A stretch of DNA of 64,000 nt. Origin: Antedon mediterranea. Taxonomy: Eukaryota; Echinodermata; Crinoidea; Comatulida; Antedonidae. Below the pieces are notes generated by a model, which was not told the DNA's origin, ran no database searches, and saw only the letters and a program-made list of their open reading frames with translations. Positions 38,346 through 64,000 of this stretch are shown here, piece by piece. The stretch lies in contig NC_092676.1 of assembly GCF_964355755.1 (NCBI RefSeq), positions 23,480,288 to 23,544,287 of the forward strand, given 5' to 3'. Each line of letters begins with the position of its first letter. Position 1 is the stretch's first letter. Position numbers and translations under genes: made by a program.

Positions 38346-39124
38346 GTCCCAATAAAAACAACTATTTAATCTCTTAAACAAATTTTATTTCTTTGGCAAA
38401 ATAAATTTTCAAAAAACAATTCAGAGCCAGACACAATACTTTAATCACATTCTGGTGAAGCATAAGCAATCGTATAATGTCCTCTTATAATTATTGTCTT
38501 TCTTAATTCCCTTTTTAGCTGATAAAATTCAACAGATAAGTATTCTTTTCTAGGCCCCTATAATAATGATTATATAATTTAGCTACCACATCAGTTAAAG
38601 CATAAATTGCAAAATATAAACACAGCTCAGTCAGTATACCCTTCAATGTAGCTGCATTATGTAGTACTACCAATAACACAATTGCCATACAATACAGTTA
38701 TTTGTGTATTCTGCAACATTGATAACAGTAATGATTAGTATACACCGTGCATTAATAATACAATAGGACACATTATTATATTTACAATTAGGACACTCCC
38801 AATGCCACACCCTAAGTCTGCTAGCAATACACTTAGTGTGGACATGGGATACATTATTTTACGTCATAAATACCCCTCATTTCACCCGCCACACCTCAGA
38901 AGAAGTTAACAATACACTTAGTCTAAACAATCAATTTCATACTCAAAAGAAATTTTCAATTTACAAAACGAAAATAAGAAATTTGTGCAAGATAGGAATT
39001 CTTGTGTTAGTGAAACTGGAACACAGAAGTTAACATACAGTAGATACACTTTGCATACTGTATTTATAAAGCTATTATACAATAGAGAGTTCATAAATAT
39101 AGCTTTGATATAAAGGTGTTAGGA

Positions 39125-41036
39125 TTAGGTGGCTGAACTCGCTGATTGGTCAATAGACTGCTTTGATGTCTGCTTGACTCTGTAGTCGTTGAGGGCAGCC
39201 TTGATAGCATCTTCAGCCAACACTAAAAAAATAGGATAAAAATATAAATACAACTGTATTGTTTTAAAAATAATATATTTGCAAGTCAACTGTTTTTAGA
39301 ATATTTTTCCCCAATATTTGTTCAATATACTGTAGTACAGTAGATCCCCTTTGTGGAGCACTTCTATTCAGGGGACATATTAAAGGGTCAATTTCCTGTA
39401 ATTCCCAGGCATTGTTTGGTGGCAGCACGCGATACGAAGGGACCCTTAGGGGAAAAGAAAGTTGTGGTATGTGTTTCAGCCCAGTAGGCTGCAAGTAGCA
39501 GGTTATCCCTCACTTACATTTATATGTTTTAACACTACGGCCAACAACTATTCAGGAGGCAACCATATTAAGGAGAAATTTTGTTGGGTATAGAAGGTGT
39601 CCCCTTAATAATGGTCCTAATATATAAGAATTTAATTGATTACAAGTAAACTTATTACTTGAACAATGAAGTTTGACAGGTGGAAGACACAATTCATTTG
39701 TAATATCCTTGTTCTTGATTTCAGTGGCCTCATCCAACTACAAAGGGAAAAAAGGGAAATACACTCAATGAATGAAGAAAGAAAAGTTGAAATTGATTGA
39801 ACTTGAATAATATTAATAATACTGAGCATTCTGCATTAAGGACTATAGGGTGTGATAATGGAAGTCAATTCCAGATCAATGGTGCTTGAGCAAAAAATAT
39901 TTTGGGTCTGATTGGAAATGAGAGTTTGTTTTTAATTCTTGTCTGTTTATTCAAACTTGGCAAGGTGCAGATAACGTTAGCTTTAAGTCTTTCAAATTTA
40001 AATTATTTTTTAATGCCATAAAAATAAATTAGGGGGTGGGGGGTGGTGGAATTATACTAGGATTGCATTAACAAAGGAAATATTTAGCCAACTCACAGTC
40101 TTTCCTTTCACCCATTCAGTGGCTAAAGAACTTGAAGCAATTGCTGAGCCACAACCAAATGTCTTGAATTTAGCATCAACAATTTTACCATCGTCATCAA
40201 CTTTGATCTGAAAGCAAGAATGTATTTATAAATACAATGACTACAATTATTTTAGTAGTCCAAAACATTTTTATTGATGCATTTTTTTAGTGTGGAAGCT
40301 TTAAAATTAAGGATTTTTAAAAGCATATTTTATTGTTTTAAGTTCATAGAATTTCGAATAAATGATGTGCACGTCACTACCTGAAGTTTCATAACATCAC
40401 CACATGCTGGCGCTCCAACTAATCCAGTTCCAACATTCGCATCTTCTTTATCCAATGCACCCACATTACGTGGATTCTCATAATGATCGATCACCTATTA
40501 TTTTTTTTAAAACATCATATTTTATTAAACATTCAATGCAATCAATCAATAATACATAGTACATGTTGTAAAAAAAATCTTTAATTATCAAACTCTAGAA
40601 ACTAGCATATAATAATATACTATATTACTAGAGTAGATAGAGGCCTACTAGTACTACTGTAGACAAAAATACATTCATTATTCAATTACATGAAGTGAAG
40701 AAAAAAAAACAAAGCAACCTAGGCCTACAATAACATTAACTTTATTTATATTGTAACGACAATGAGATGAAAATGGGCTTTATTAAACTACAAAAAAAAA
40801 GTGTGATTGAAGGGCGAAACGACCAAGCATTAAAACGTCACAAGGCAAAAGACGAATTGCGCATGCTATTTGTTACATAACATGTGAAGTAAACAAGCCA
40901 TGTTATTAATTTAATTACACGTAAATTTCATGTTTTCACTCACATTCTTATGATAACTTGAAGATAAACTAACGATAGCATTTCTCTTTTGAAGAACCAA
41001 ACGCAGCGATTTTCCAAATTCACGGGCAAGTGCCAT
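39125..41036 (-). CDS. ISCU: Iron-sulfur cluster assembly scaffold protein ISCU, mitochondrial
   Basis: Five coding exons on the minus strand: 41036-40944, 40494-40381, 40207-40097, 39737-39659 and 39222-39125 (stop TAA), giving 164 aa (human isoform 167). ISCU is the scaffold on which NFS1, frataxin and a ferredoxin build [2Fe-2S] clusters in the matrix. Residues 1-30 ([20 protein letters not shown]...) are Arg/Lys-rich without acidic runs, a mitochondrial presequence, ending before [12 protein letters not shown]. The three cluster ligands are present with family spacing: Cys62 in GAPACGD (with Asp64), Cys88 in FKTFGCGSA and Cys131 in [14 protein letters not shown] (124-128) is the binding motif for the HSPA9/HSCB chaperones. 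The C terminus [16 protein letters not shown] is standard. All junctions are GT-AG and in phase. The gene is head-to-head with FDX1; 174 bp separate the two start codons, so the promoter is probably shared. Confidence 0.98.
39335..39620 (-). mobile_element. GGGGACAC-type element (family F)
   Basis: Located within ISCU intron 4. On the minus strand, 39555-39495 reads CCTGAATAGTTGTTGGCCGT then AGTGTTAAAACATATAAATG, which aligns with the 83-bp array unit (CCTGAATAGGGGTTGGGTTT, then AGTGTTAAAACATATATTTC). The ends carry GTCCCCTTAATAATGG and TTCAGGGGACATAT. Relatives are at 37226-37335, 52025-52195, 54905-55100 and 59150-59295. Confidence 0.6.
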
Positions 41037-41210
41037 TATTTTAGAGTCTTCTTTTGATGCGTTTTATTATTTTTTTAAGCAATATGGATGTGTGTCATGA
41101 GTTTTTTATTTTTGTGGTTTCGCCGCGCGCCCTCAAACACATCAACTTAGGCCTGCTTAGAGAGGGGGCGCAATGCACAACTAGCATAGAATTTTTATTA
41201 AAAAACAGAG
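41037..41210. promoter_or_regulatory. Bidirectional promoter between ISCU and FDX1
   Basis: Only 174 bp lie between the two divergent start codons, so both 5' UTRs and both core promoters must fit here unless an upstream non-coding exon exists. The segment includes a GC-rich stretch (TTCGCCGCGCGCCCTC, about 41118-41133) and a TAGGCCTGC. No TATA box stands out, as is usual for housekeeping divergent promoters. Confidence 0.7.
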
Positions 41211-43872
41211 ATGGCAGCCTTTCGAAGTATAACGCGAAATCTGATTTGCCACTCCAAGCAGTATTTTCAACAAGTTTTAACACATCAAACCACCGCAAAC
41301 TACATTCGACTAAAACCAATAACATCATGTAATATACTTCTTGGTCGATTTTCCTCTTTGCATCCAAATCAAGCCAAAGAAACGTAAGTGAAAGTTAGGC
41401 CCAACTAGCTAGGCCTACTGCTGTTTGCTTCTTCTTGTGAAAGCGCAGCCTTGACTTGATATCCTGGCGTGAAACATAGGCCGGTAATTCATTAGGCCTA
41501 GCCTAGCTATGTAAATTACATTTAATACCATAGGCCTACTGTTTATTCTATTTTTTAAATTTAATGCATACAGGAATAACTAGCCTAGCTAGGGTAATGC
41601 TTTAGGGAATATCCCACACCATTAATTTAATGGAAGAAACATTTATTTTATTTAATTATAATTTAAAATTATTATTAGGCGTAGGCCCTAGGCCTAGGTA
41701 TATAATATATTATTACTTTAATCAATAGGATAAATGTGACGTACATAAACAGAGATGGTGAAAAGGAAACCGTAAAAACTGCACTTGGTGAAAACCTTCT
41801 AGACATTGTACTTGATAATGACCTAGATATTGATGGATTTGGTAAGAATAACACTGTCATACTAATCTACCCCGGTATGGTTATATGACCAACAATGATA
41901 TCCAGTACATGTTACTAACATGTTCTAGTAGTAAATTTAACATTTAGTTAAAATATTGTTAAACTTTTCATTCTAAAGCGCGTTAATTGTCAGCTTCTCA
42001 GCCACAAAAAATTGCTTATGACAGTCGGTGGTCTTCGGTTTCGTAATAAACCTAATCGGTATTTTTTTAATTAAAAAAGTATAAAACGTACACAGTTTTA
42101 AAAAAAGAAGCAAACAGAGTACATTTCTTCAAGTGGAGTATATACTAACTAAAAGCATACATGTCCCACGCATCTGACGTGAGGCTAACACTTTTTAATG
42201 CAAGCTTTCCCGCCAAGCACCTAAAAATGTTTCACAAATCTCAATCTTTTTTTTTTTTTTAAATTACTTGAAAACGACAAAATTATATGATTTAATCACA
42301 AAGCTATTTGAAATCACCTTTTTATGAAACTGTAATGTATCTGAATTAACACTACACAGGCAAATGTATAAAGCTCTCCCTACACTCTCATACTTTATTT
42401 GACAAAATGTGATGTGTTGTGTGTGATGGACAAGATGATGTCATGTCACTACCATATTTGGGCATATCAATACCTTATTTGGGCATGTCACACTTTTTTG
42501 TCAAACTAGTTTCATAGTGTAGACAGAGCTTTAGGTTACTGTTATACAGTTTTTATACGGTATAACTACTCACATACTGTTTACTCATACTTTCATAGAA
42601 TGTAGTATGTAAATGTTGTCTGATAGTGTCATAGTCATTTTGTTTGTCATAGGTCAGATTAGTGTCTTGGCTGCTCAATCTTTGTTTGTCTACATCTGTT
42701 TGATGTCATGTGTACTTTGAGCCACTATTTATATTCACCCTTTTCAAACTGGCCCCTTTATTCAAATAAATATACCTAGGAATATGTGTGCCACACACAA
42801 AAAAACAATAATTAATGTACAATTTTTAAAGATGCAACTATTGATACTCCAAAAACATGAAAAATGAAGATTAATAAAATCAGACTTTGAATTGGACATT
42901 TTTTTTTCAAGTTATTTAGTTCTGTATAAAAAAATTAACAAAAATAGTGGTTTCAATTTAATGAAAAACCCATTGTCTGACAGACAAATTAGAATATGTT
43001 TTGCTTTAAATAACAGTACAGTAAATAAAATGTTTTCGATCAAATTTTTTGTCAAAGTGGGTAACTATAATTATGTGACATTAAAATGGCATATTCAGTA
43101 AAAAAAGAATTGTTTTTTTCTGGGGGACAATACATGTTTAAATCATTTGAGAATGATTTGTTTTTTTAGGTGCCTGTGAAGGGACATTAGCCTGCTCAAC
43201 ATGCCATTTGATATTCAAGAAAGAAATCTTTGATCAACTTCCTGGTGCCACAGATGAAGAAATGGATATGTTAGATCTTGCGTATGGACTTGAAGAAACG
43301 TAAATCTTTTATTATAAAAAATTTATTATTTTCAACATTTATATACATAATCATCTTATACCTCTTTCACACCTGCAAAAAAGTAACAAGTTGTAACAAG
43401 GTTTGCATAGTGTGAAGACAATTTTTTTGGAAAAGGTAAACACACCGATGAGAGGCCTGTTTTTGTTTTAAGTTGTTGCTGCGCATGCATGTATTTCCCT
43501 GGTATTAAACTGACCAACCAGAGTAATCAAATAGCGCAGAACTATGTGATACAGTGCACCAAGTCGTTCCATAGGGAATTAGTAGTAGTACTCATCATGA
43601 TACGATACACAGGCATAAGCCATCTCCCAGTGGTGCCTATCTCCTCTCCGGGTTGGTGGTGTTTTTAAATACAAAACATGAGAATATAAACAATATATAA
43701 AGCGTGCCAAAGTAAATTATTCACACATAATGACAGATATCCAATATATAACTGTATTGTATTCATTTGTATTTCTAGGTCTCGTTTAGGTTGTCAAGTG
43801 TGTGTAACTAAAGATATGGACGGAATGGAGGTCAAAGTTCCTGAAGGAATCAGTGATGCTAGAGATGTCTGA
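41211..43872 (+). CDS. FDX1: Mitochondrial [2Fe-2S] ferredoxin, adrenodoxin (FDX1) type
   Basis: Four coding exons: 41211-41383, 41729-41841, 43170-43299 and 43779-43872 (stop TGA); 169 aa. Adrenodoxin-type ferredoxins pass electrons from ferredoxin reductase to mitochondrial P450s and lipoyl synthase and contribute to Fe-S assembly. Residues 1-58 ([20 protein letters not shown]...) form a basic presequence. The core starts [15 protein letters not shown]. The four ligands Cys98, Cys104, Cys107 and Cys144 keep the adrenodoxin spacing (C-X5-C-X2-C-X36-C) in [16 protein letters not shown] and [10 protein letters not shown]. The acidic recognition helix [15 protein letters not shown] and the tail GISDARDV favour FDX1 over FDX2, which has a different loop and C terminus. 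All junctions are GT-AG and in phase. Intron 2 contains a family A and a family E MITE. The start codon lies in CAGAGATGG, and it gives the presequence. The gene is divergently paired with ISCU. Confidence 0.97.
42370..42532. mobile_element. MITE family A
   Basis: Ends AAAGCTCTCCCTACACTC and ATAGTGTAGACAGAGCTTT, flanked by TA; core CACTACCATATTTGGGCATA, part of it duplicated. In FDX1 intron 2. Confidence 0.75.
42830..43140. mobile_element. MITE family E
   Basis: Left end AAAGATGCAACTATTGATAC then CCAAAAACATGAAAAATGAA; right end GGGGGACAATACATGTTTAA. The interior CATTGTCTGACAGAC and ATGTGACATTAAAATGGCAT match the copy at 16325. It ends only about 30 bp before the FDX1 exon 3 acceptor. Confidence 0.55.
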
Positions 43873-46839
43873 AGGTCAACCCATCAATGAGAGAGATTAT
43901 ATAATTCATATCAATATGTAAATGATGATGATAATAATTTAAAGAGAAATCAAATTAAACATATCATGCTCCACTATGATTGCTGAGCTTTCCACTTGAA
44001 ATTGTCTGGGCAGATCTATTTGAACTTCTAAATGCTGTGCCTAGTGGCAGGTGTTGTACAACGGCCGCATGCATTCCCGTAGGGTGTTAATAGTTACTAT
44101 AGTTCACCCATCCTTAAAAAATAGTTTTATCACTGTTGTACAGGCCTGCTAAAAAGGTAACACTAAAAAATACTGGCCCTAAAATGTGTAATGAATATTG
44201 ATTATCTCCTACCTTCGTCCTCTTTGATTGGCCAGAAATGACAGATTAGTTTAGCATCTGAATAAAATATTTTTATATAAGTAAATGTCAATAAATATAG
44301 ATTAATGATGAAAATGATTGTATTGTATGGTAAATTGAAGTATTGTATTTCTGTTCTGTAAAAATAGTTATAAATAAAAGCTATCATGAAATATGTTAAT
44401 GAACTGAAAGATTATAACCATAGAGATGATTTTATTAAATAACAAAGGCTGTGGATTAAATTCCATGTAAAAAAAAACATTTTAATCATCAAATTGAGAG
44501 GAATGAAAAAGAGGAAAAGTTGATTGTGTTGGAATTGTAATAACTACGCCCTCTATTTTATCCTGAAAAATCGATAATCACGACTCCTCGACCTCTCCTC
44601 GCCGCGAGTGAAAAGTGAAAACCGCGAAGCGAAAGAGAGGTGGTTTCAACGGAAGTTACCGGTGTGTGAGTGGAGTCCATTTACGGTTTGATTTTCCTAT
44701 TATTTCTTACACTTAATATATGCTTAGGGTAACATTTTTCATAGCATTCATTATTTAAAAAATGTCTTATTCTGATTGTTAGCTTGGTTTTGCTTAATAT
44801 ATTTTTTAATTCATAAAAATTAGTTAATCGATCGGCCGACACTTTACCATCATGTAAATGGTACGCCAACGGTAGCCCGACGAGCTGATGTTCGTGTGGG
44901 GGCGTTGGCAAAGAAAGGGCGGTTGTGTGGTGGTGTAGGATTTATCTTTGGGATTACTCATTTTTGGTCATTTCGGGACTCCGCCTTTCCGTGTTTTTTT
45001 CCTTCTTATGCTGGTCGCTGTGTATGTTAATATTGGACAAGAAGGTTAGTTGGAAATATAAGTCTAATGTTAGTATCATCTTTACTTTTTTTTATGTGCT
45101 TGCTTGTATTTTATAGGGTAACAGACAGTAGTTGTCTCTACTTCTATTAGAGTAGTACTACTACTAGCCTACTTCTACTAAAGGACTGGCTAGACTAGAT
45201 TTATTATATATCCATTAAAAAGAGGGATGAGCCTAGATTTAGATCAGGCTAGGATGAGAGGGAGTAAGTCTTCTGCTGCTTCTGTTTGAATCTGTTGGAG
45301 GGTCCTAGCTAAATAGGTGTAGGTATAATTAGTTAGGTCAACAGGTTACCATACATTCAACAGGTAAGGTATTGATGATGGTTTTTCATCAAGCAAAAAA
45401 AATAACTGACAATTTTATCAATTAATGTTTAATTTATTAAATAATTCATCAGTAGATTTATTTTCCAGGTATTTCTAATTATTCAAGAGAAGAGATTTTT
45501 TTCTATCAAAAATTACTTGCACTGTGAAATCAATGACAATTTACTCTTTGTTTGTTTTGTATTTGTAATTGAGGAAATTGATTTTATTTTGAATTACTGT
45601 GTTTCATCAAACCAAATAAATTTGGTTTTAATGATAAAAAAATAATAGTTTGGTTGTTGATATAAATATGTTATAGGATTACGTAGGAATATTTCTATAG
45701 GCCTATAATTTGTATTGCATACTTTCAAAATGAGTCACATATATGAGTAGTCCCTTGGCTTCATGATACATGCATAGAAACTAAATAACATTGGGTGGTA
45801 CTACACTAAATACTATTCACAACTATCTGACCTGTTGTGAAATGAGGTCATAGGTCAAGGCCTAATAAATGTTGTTTCTGTACCCAGGCTTTAATTATAC
45901 TTTTTATGTGTTTGAGTGACCAGGCCACTATGAAACTTTTTGTGTTTAAACAGGGAGGTGATCTGATAGTGTTAGTTTCAAGTAGTAAAGCAAATTAGCT
46001 TTTCTGACCCAGTATACTTATACAAATAGTGAAATCGGCAATAATGATAATTAGTGACCGGAGTACTGTACAGTATGCATACAGCCAGAACAAGCATGAC
46101 CATTTCGTGATAAAGTACAGTAGGCCTCAAAATGGTGTAAAATTAACGGTCAGCTTCTTTATTTAGTCGTGGGTTGTTAAGCAAGCGGTTATTAATTAAG
46201 GCTTAATTACCTTATCTGATGCTTACAGTACTACAATCACATCAATACGCTTCATAGCGCATTCTACTAGTACTACTGAACTGTATATTGTGCCATTTAT
46301 TCCTGTCATGGGCTGGGTGTGTCTGAAGTGAGTCTCAATACCAAAGGTCAATGTAGTTAAAAATGCAAAATGTTCATCATCCACACAGTAAAATAGCAAT
46401 AAATGTATAGTCTGAATATAATGTAACGTGACAGTCATTGTACCAAATTATGTAACCTTACTGACACAGTACACAATAAAAAATATTCAGTTAAAAACAA
46501 AGTATATAAAATAGTTTTGTATAAAGAGGAAATCTTTTTTGCAACCATTGATTTCAGTAGCGGATCCAGGATTTTAAAATAGGGCGTGCCCAGGGCCTAA
46601 AATAGTAAATTTTAGTAGACAAACTGAAATTAGTGTCCTACCTTTTGCATTACAAAATTCAAAATTTAGGGCTGGCTGGAATATCCCCTTGATGCCAGTG
46701 GATTTCAAGTGAAGTCCACTATTAGATCAAAGTGACAGTATTTGAAATCTTTGAACTGTGAATCCTGTATAGTATGTTTCCCTTCCTATGTACATTAAAG
46801 ATTAACATTAGTGTTTAATATCATTATTTTATCTTACAG
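43873..46839. other. Intergenic region and probable promoter side of the ERM gene
   Basis: This follows the FDX1 stop. The span 43873-44400 probably includes its 3' UTR (an AATAAA lies near 44374). The region 44560-45060 is comparatively GC-rich (CTCCTCGCCGCGAGTGAAAAG) and contains AAGAAG/GTTAGT near 45040-45050, which could be the donor of a non-coding first exon spliced to 46840. No coding gene is recognised. Small open frames at 44681-44911 and 44925-45116 show no family motif. Confidence 0.4.
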
Positions 46840-63329
<16,490 letters not shown>

Positions 63330-64000
63330 GTACGTAATCTTGTAGTACTGTAGGTTAAAATTACCCTAGCCACGTCTACAGAGGTAATAGACAGGGATCA
63401 CCAGTACACACAATTATAAACACTAGGTACGTAATCTTGTAGTAGGTTAAAATTACCCTAGCCACGTCTACAGAGGTCATAGACAGGGATCACCAGTACA
63501 CACAATTATAAACACTAGGTACGTAATCTTGTAGTAGGTTAAAATTACCCTAGCCACGTCTACAGAGGTCATAGACAGGGATCACCAGTACACACAATTA
63601 TAAACACTAGGTACGTAATCTTGTAGTAGGTTAAAATTACCCTAGCCACGTCTACAGAGGTAAGAGACAGGGATCACCAGTACACACAATTATAAACACT
63701 AGGTACGTAATCTTGTAGTAGGTTAAAATTACCCTAGCTACGTCTACAGAGGTAATAGACAGGGATCACCAGTACACACAATTATAAACACTAGGTACGT
63801 AATCTTGTAGTAGGTTAAAATTACCCTAGCTACGTCTACAGAGGTAAGAGACAGGGATCACCAGTACACACAATTATAAACACTAGGTACGTAATCTTGT
63901 AGTAGGTTAAAATTACCCTAGCCATGTCTACAGAGGTAAAAGACAGGGATCACCAGTACACACAATTATAAACACTAGGTACGTAATCTTGTAGTACGTT
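63330..64000. repeat. Tandem array of 92-bp units at the start of ERM intron 6
   Basis: Seven units and a partial one begin GTACGTAATCTTGTAGTA (starts at 63330, 63427, 63519 and every 92 bp thereafter; the first is 97 because of CTGTA inserted). Identity between units is very high, with a few A/G and C/T variants. The array runs off the window. The first unit begins exactly at the exon 6 splice donor, and every unit repeats CTAG/GTACGT. Confidence 0.95.

Larger units (their letters stand above)
36780..39124. other. Intergenic region between RPL13A and ISCU
   Basis: No coding gene recognised. It holds a family B MITE (37043-37225), a piece of the GGGGACAC-type element (about 37226-37335) and a 5S-derived SINE (about 38011-38345). 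Part of 38370-39124 is presumably the ISCU 3' UTR, read on the minus strand. The rest shows nothing I can name. Confidence 0.5.

Noticed and set aside
41054-41332. Plus-strand frame of 92 codons starting upstream of FDX1
   Set aside because: It is out of frame with the ferredoxin exon and crosses the divergent promoter. The real start is at 41211, where the presequence and the splice phase fit.
44681-44911. Minus-strand frame of 76 codons upstream of the ERM gene
   Set aside because: It has no family motif and sits in a GC-richer promoter-like stretch; it is most simply explained as chance.

Overview
This is a metazoan nuclear window: small exons with GT-AG introns, about two-thirds A+T, no operons, and many degenerate transposons. 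The proteins read most like deuterostome orthologues. A probable 5S-rRNA-headed SINE with a Deu-like body and very frequent TAGGCCTA octamers suggest an echinoderm or another marine non-vertebrate deuterostome. The species cannot be named from sequence alone.

Layout. 1-5575: intronic or intergenic DNA with repeats. 5576-6873 (+): last two coding exons of a Popeye-domain (POPDC) cAMP-binding membrane protein. 6874-15170: gene-free, with several MITEs and an 83-bp tandem array (10.84-13.09 kb). 15171-18846 (-): complete eight-exon BDH2/DHRS6-type short-chain dehydrogenase with an apparent 1-nt frameshift in exon 2. 18.9-25.2 kb: a retroelement graveyard (non-LTR reverse-transcriptase ends, tRNA-derived modules, a 97-bp tandem repeat). 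25229-27852 (-): two-exon gene for an unrecognised charged 363-aa protein. 27.9-31.8 kb: LINE and MITE remnants. 31836-31907 (-): tRNA-Trp(CCA). 32153-35622 (+): complete seven-exon RPL13A with a box C/D snoRNA in each of its six introns and a seventh just beyond the stop codon. 38.0-38.35 kb: 5S-derived SINE. 39125-41036 (-): complete five-exon ISCU. 41211-43872 (+): complete four-exon FDX1-type mitochondrial ferredoxin, head-to-head with ISCU (174 bp between start codons). 46840 to the window end (+): first six coding exons of an ezrin/radixin/moesin gene, running off the right edge inside a 92-bp tandem array.

How the genes relate. ISCU (Fe-S scaffold) and the ferredoxin (electron donor to Fe-S and lipoyl chemistry) are both mitochondrial and appear to share one short promoter. 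RPL13A acts as a snoRNA host: its guide sequences match the SNORD33 and SNORD34 families that mammals also keep in RPL13A. The other genes look like chance neighbours.

The most interesting items are the seven-snoRNA RPL13A locus with evidence for a 3'-UTR intron, the ISCU/FDX1 divergent pair, the tandem array that repeats an ERM splice donor, and the 83-bp array that appears to have grown out of a dispersed transposon.
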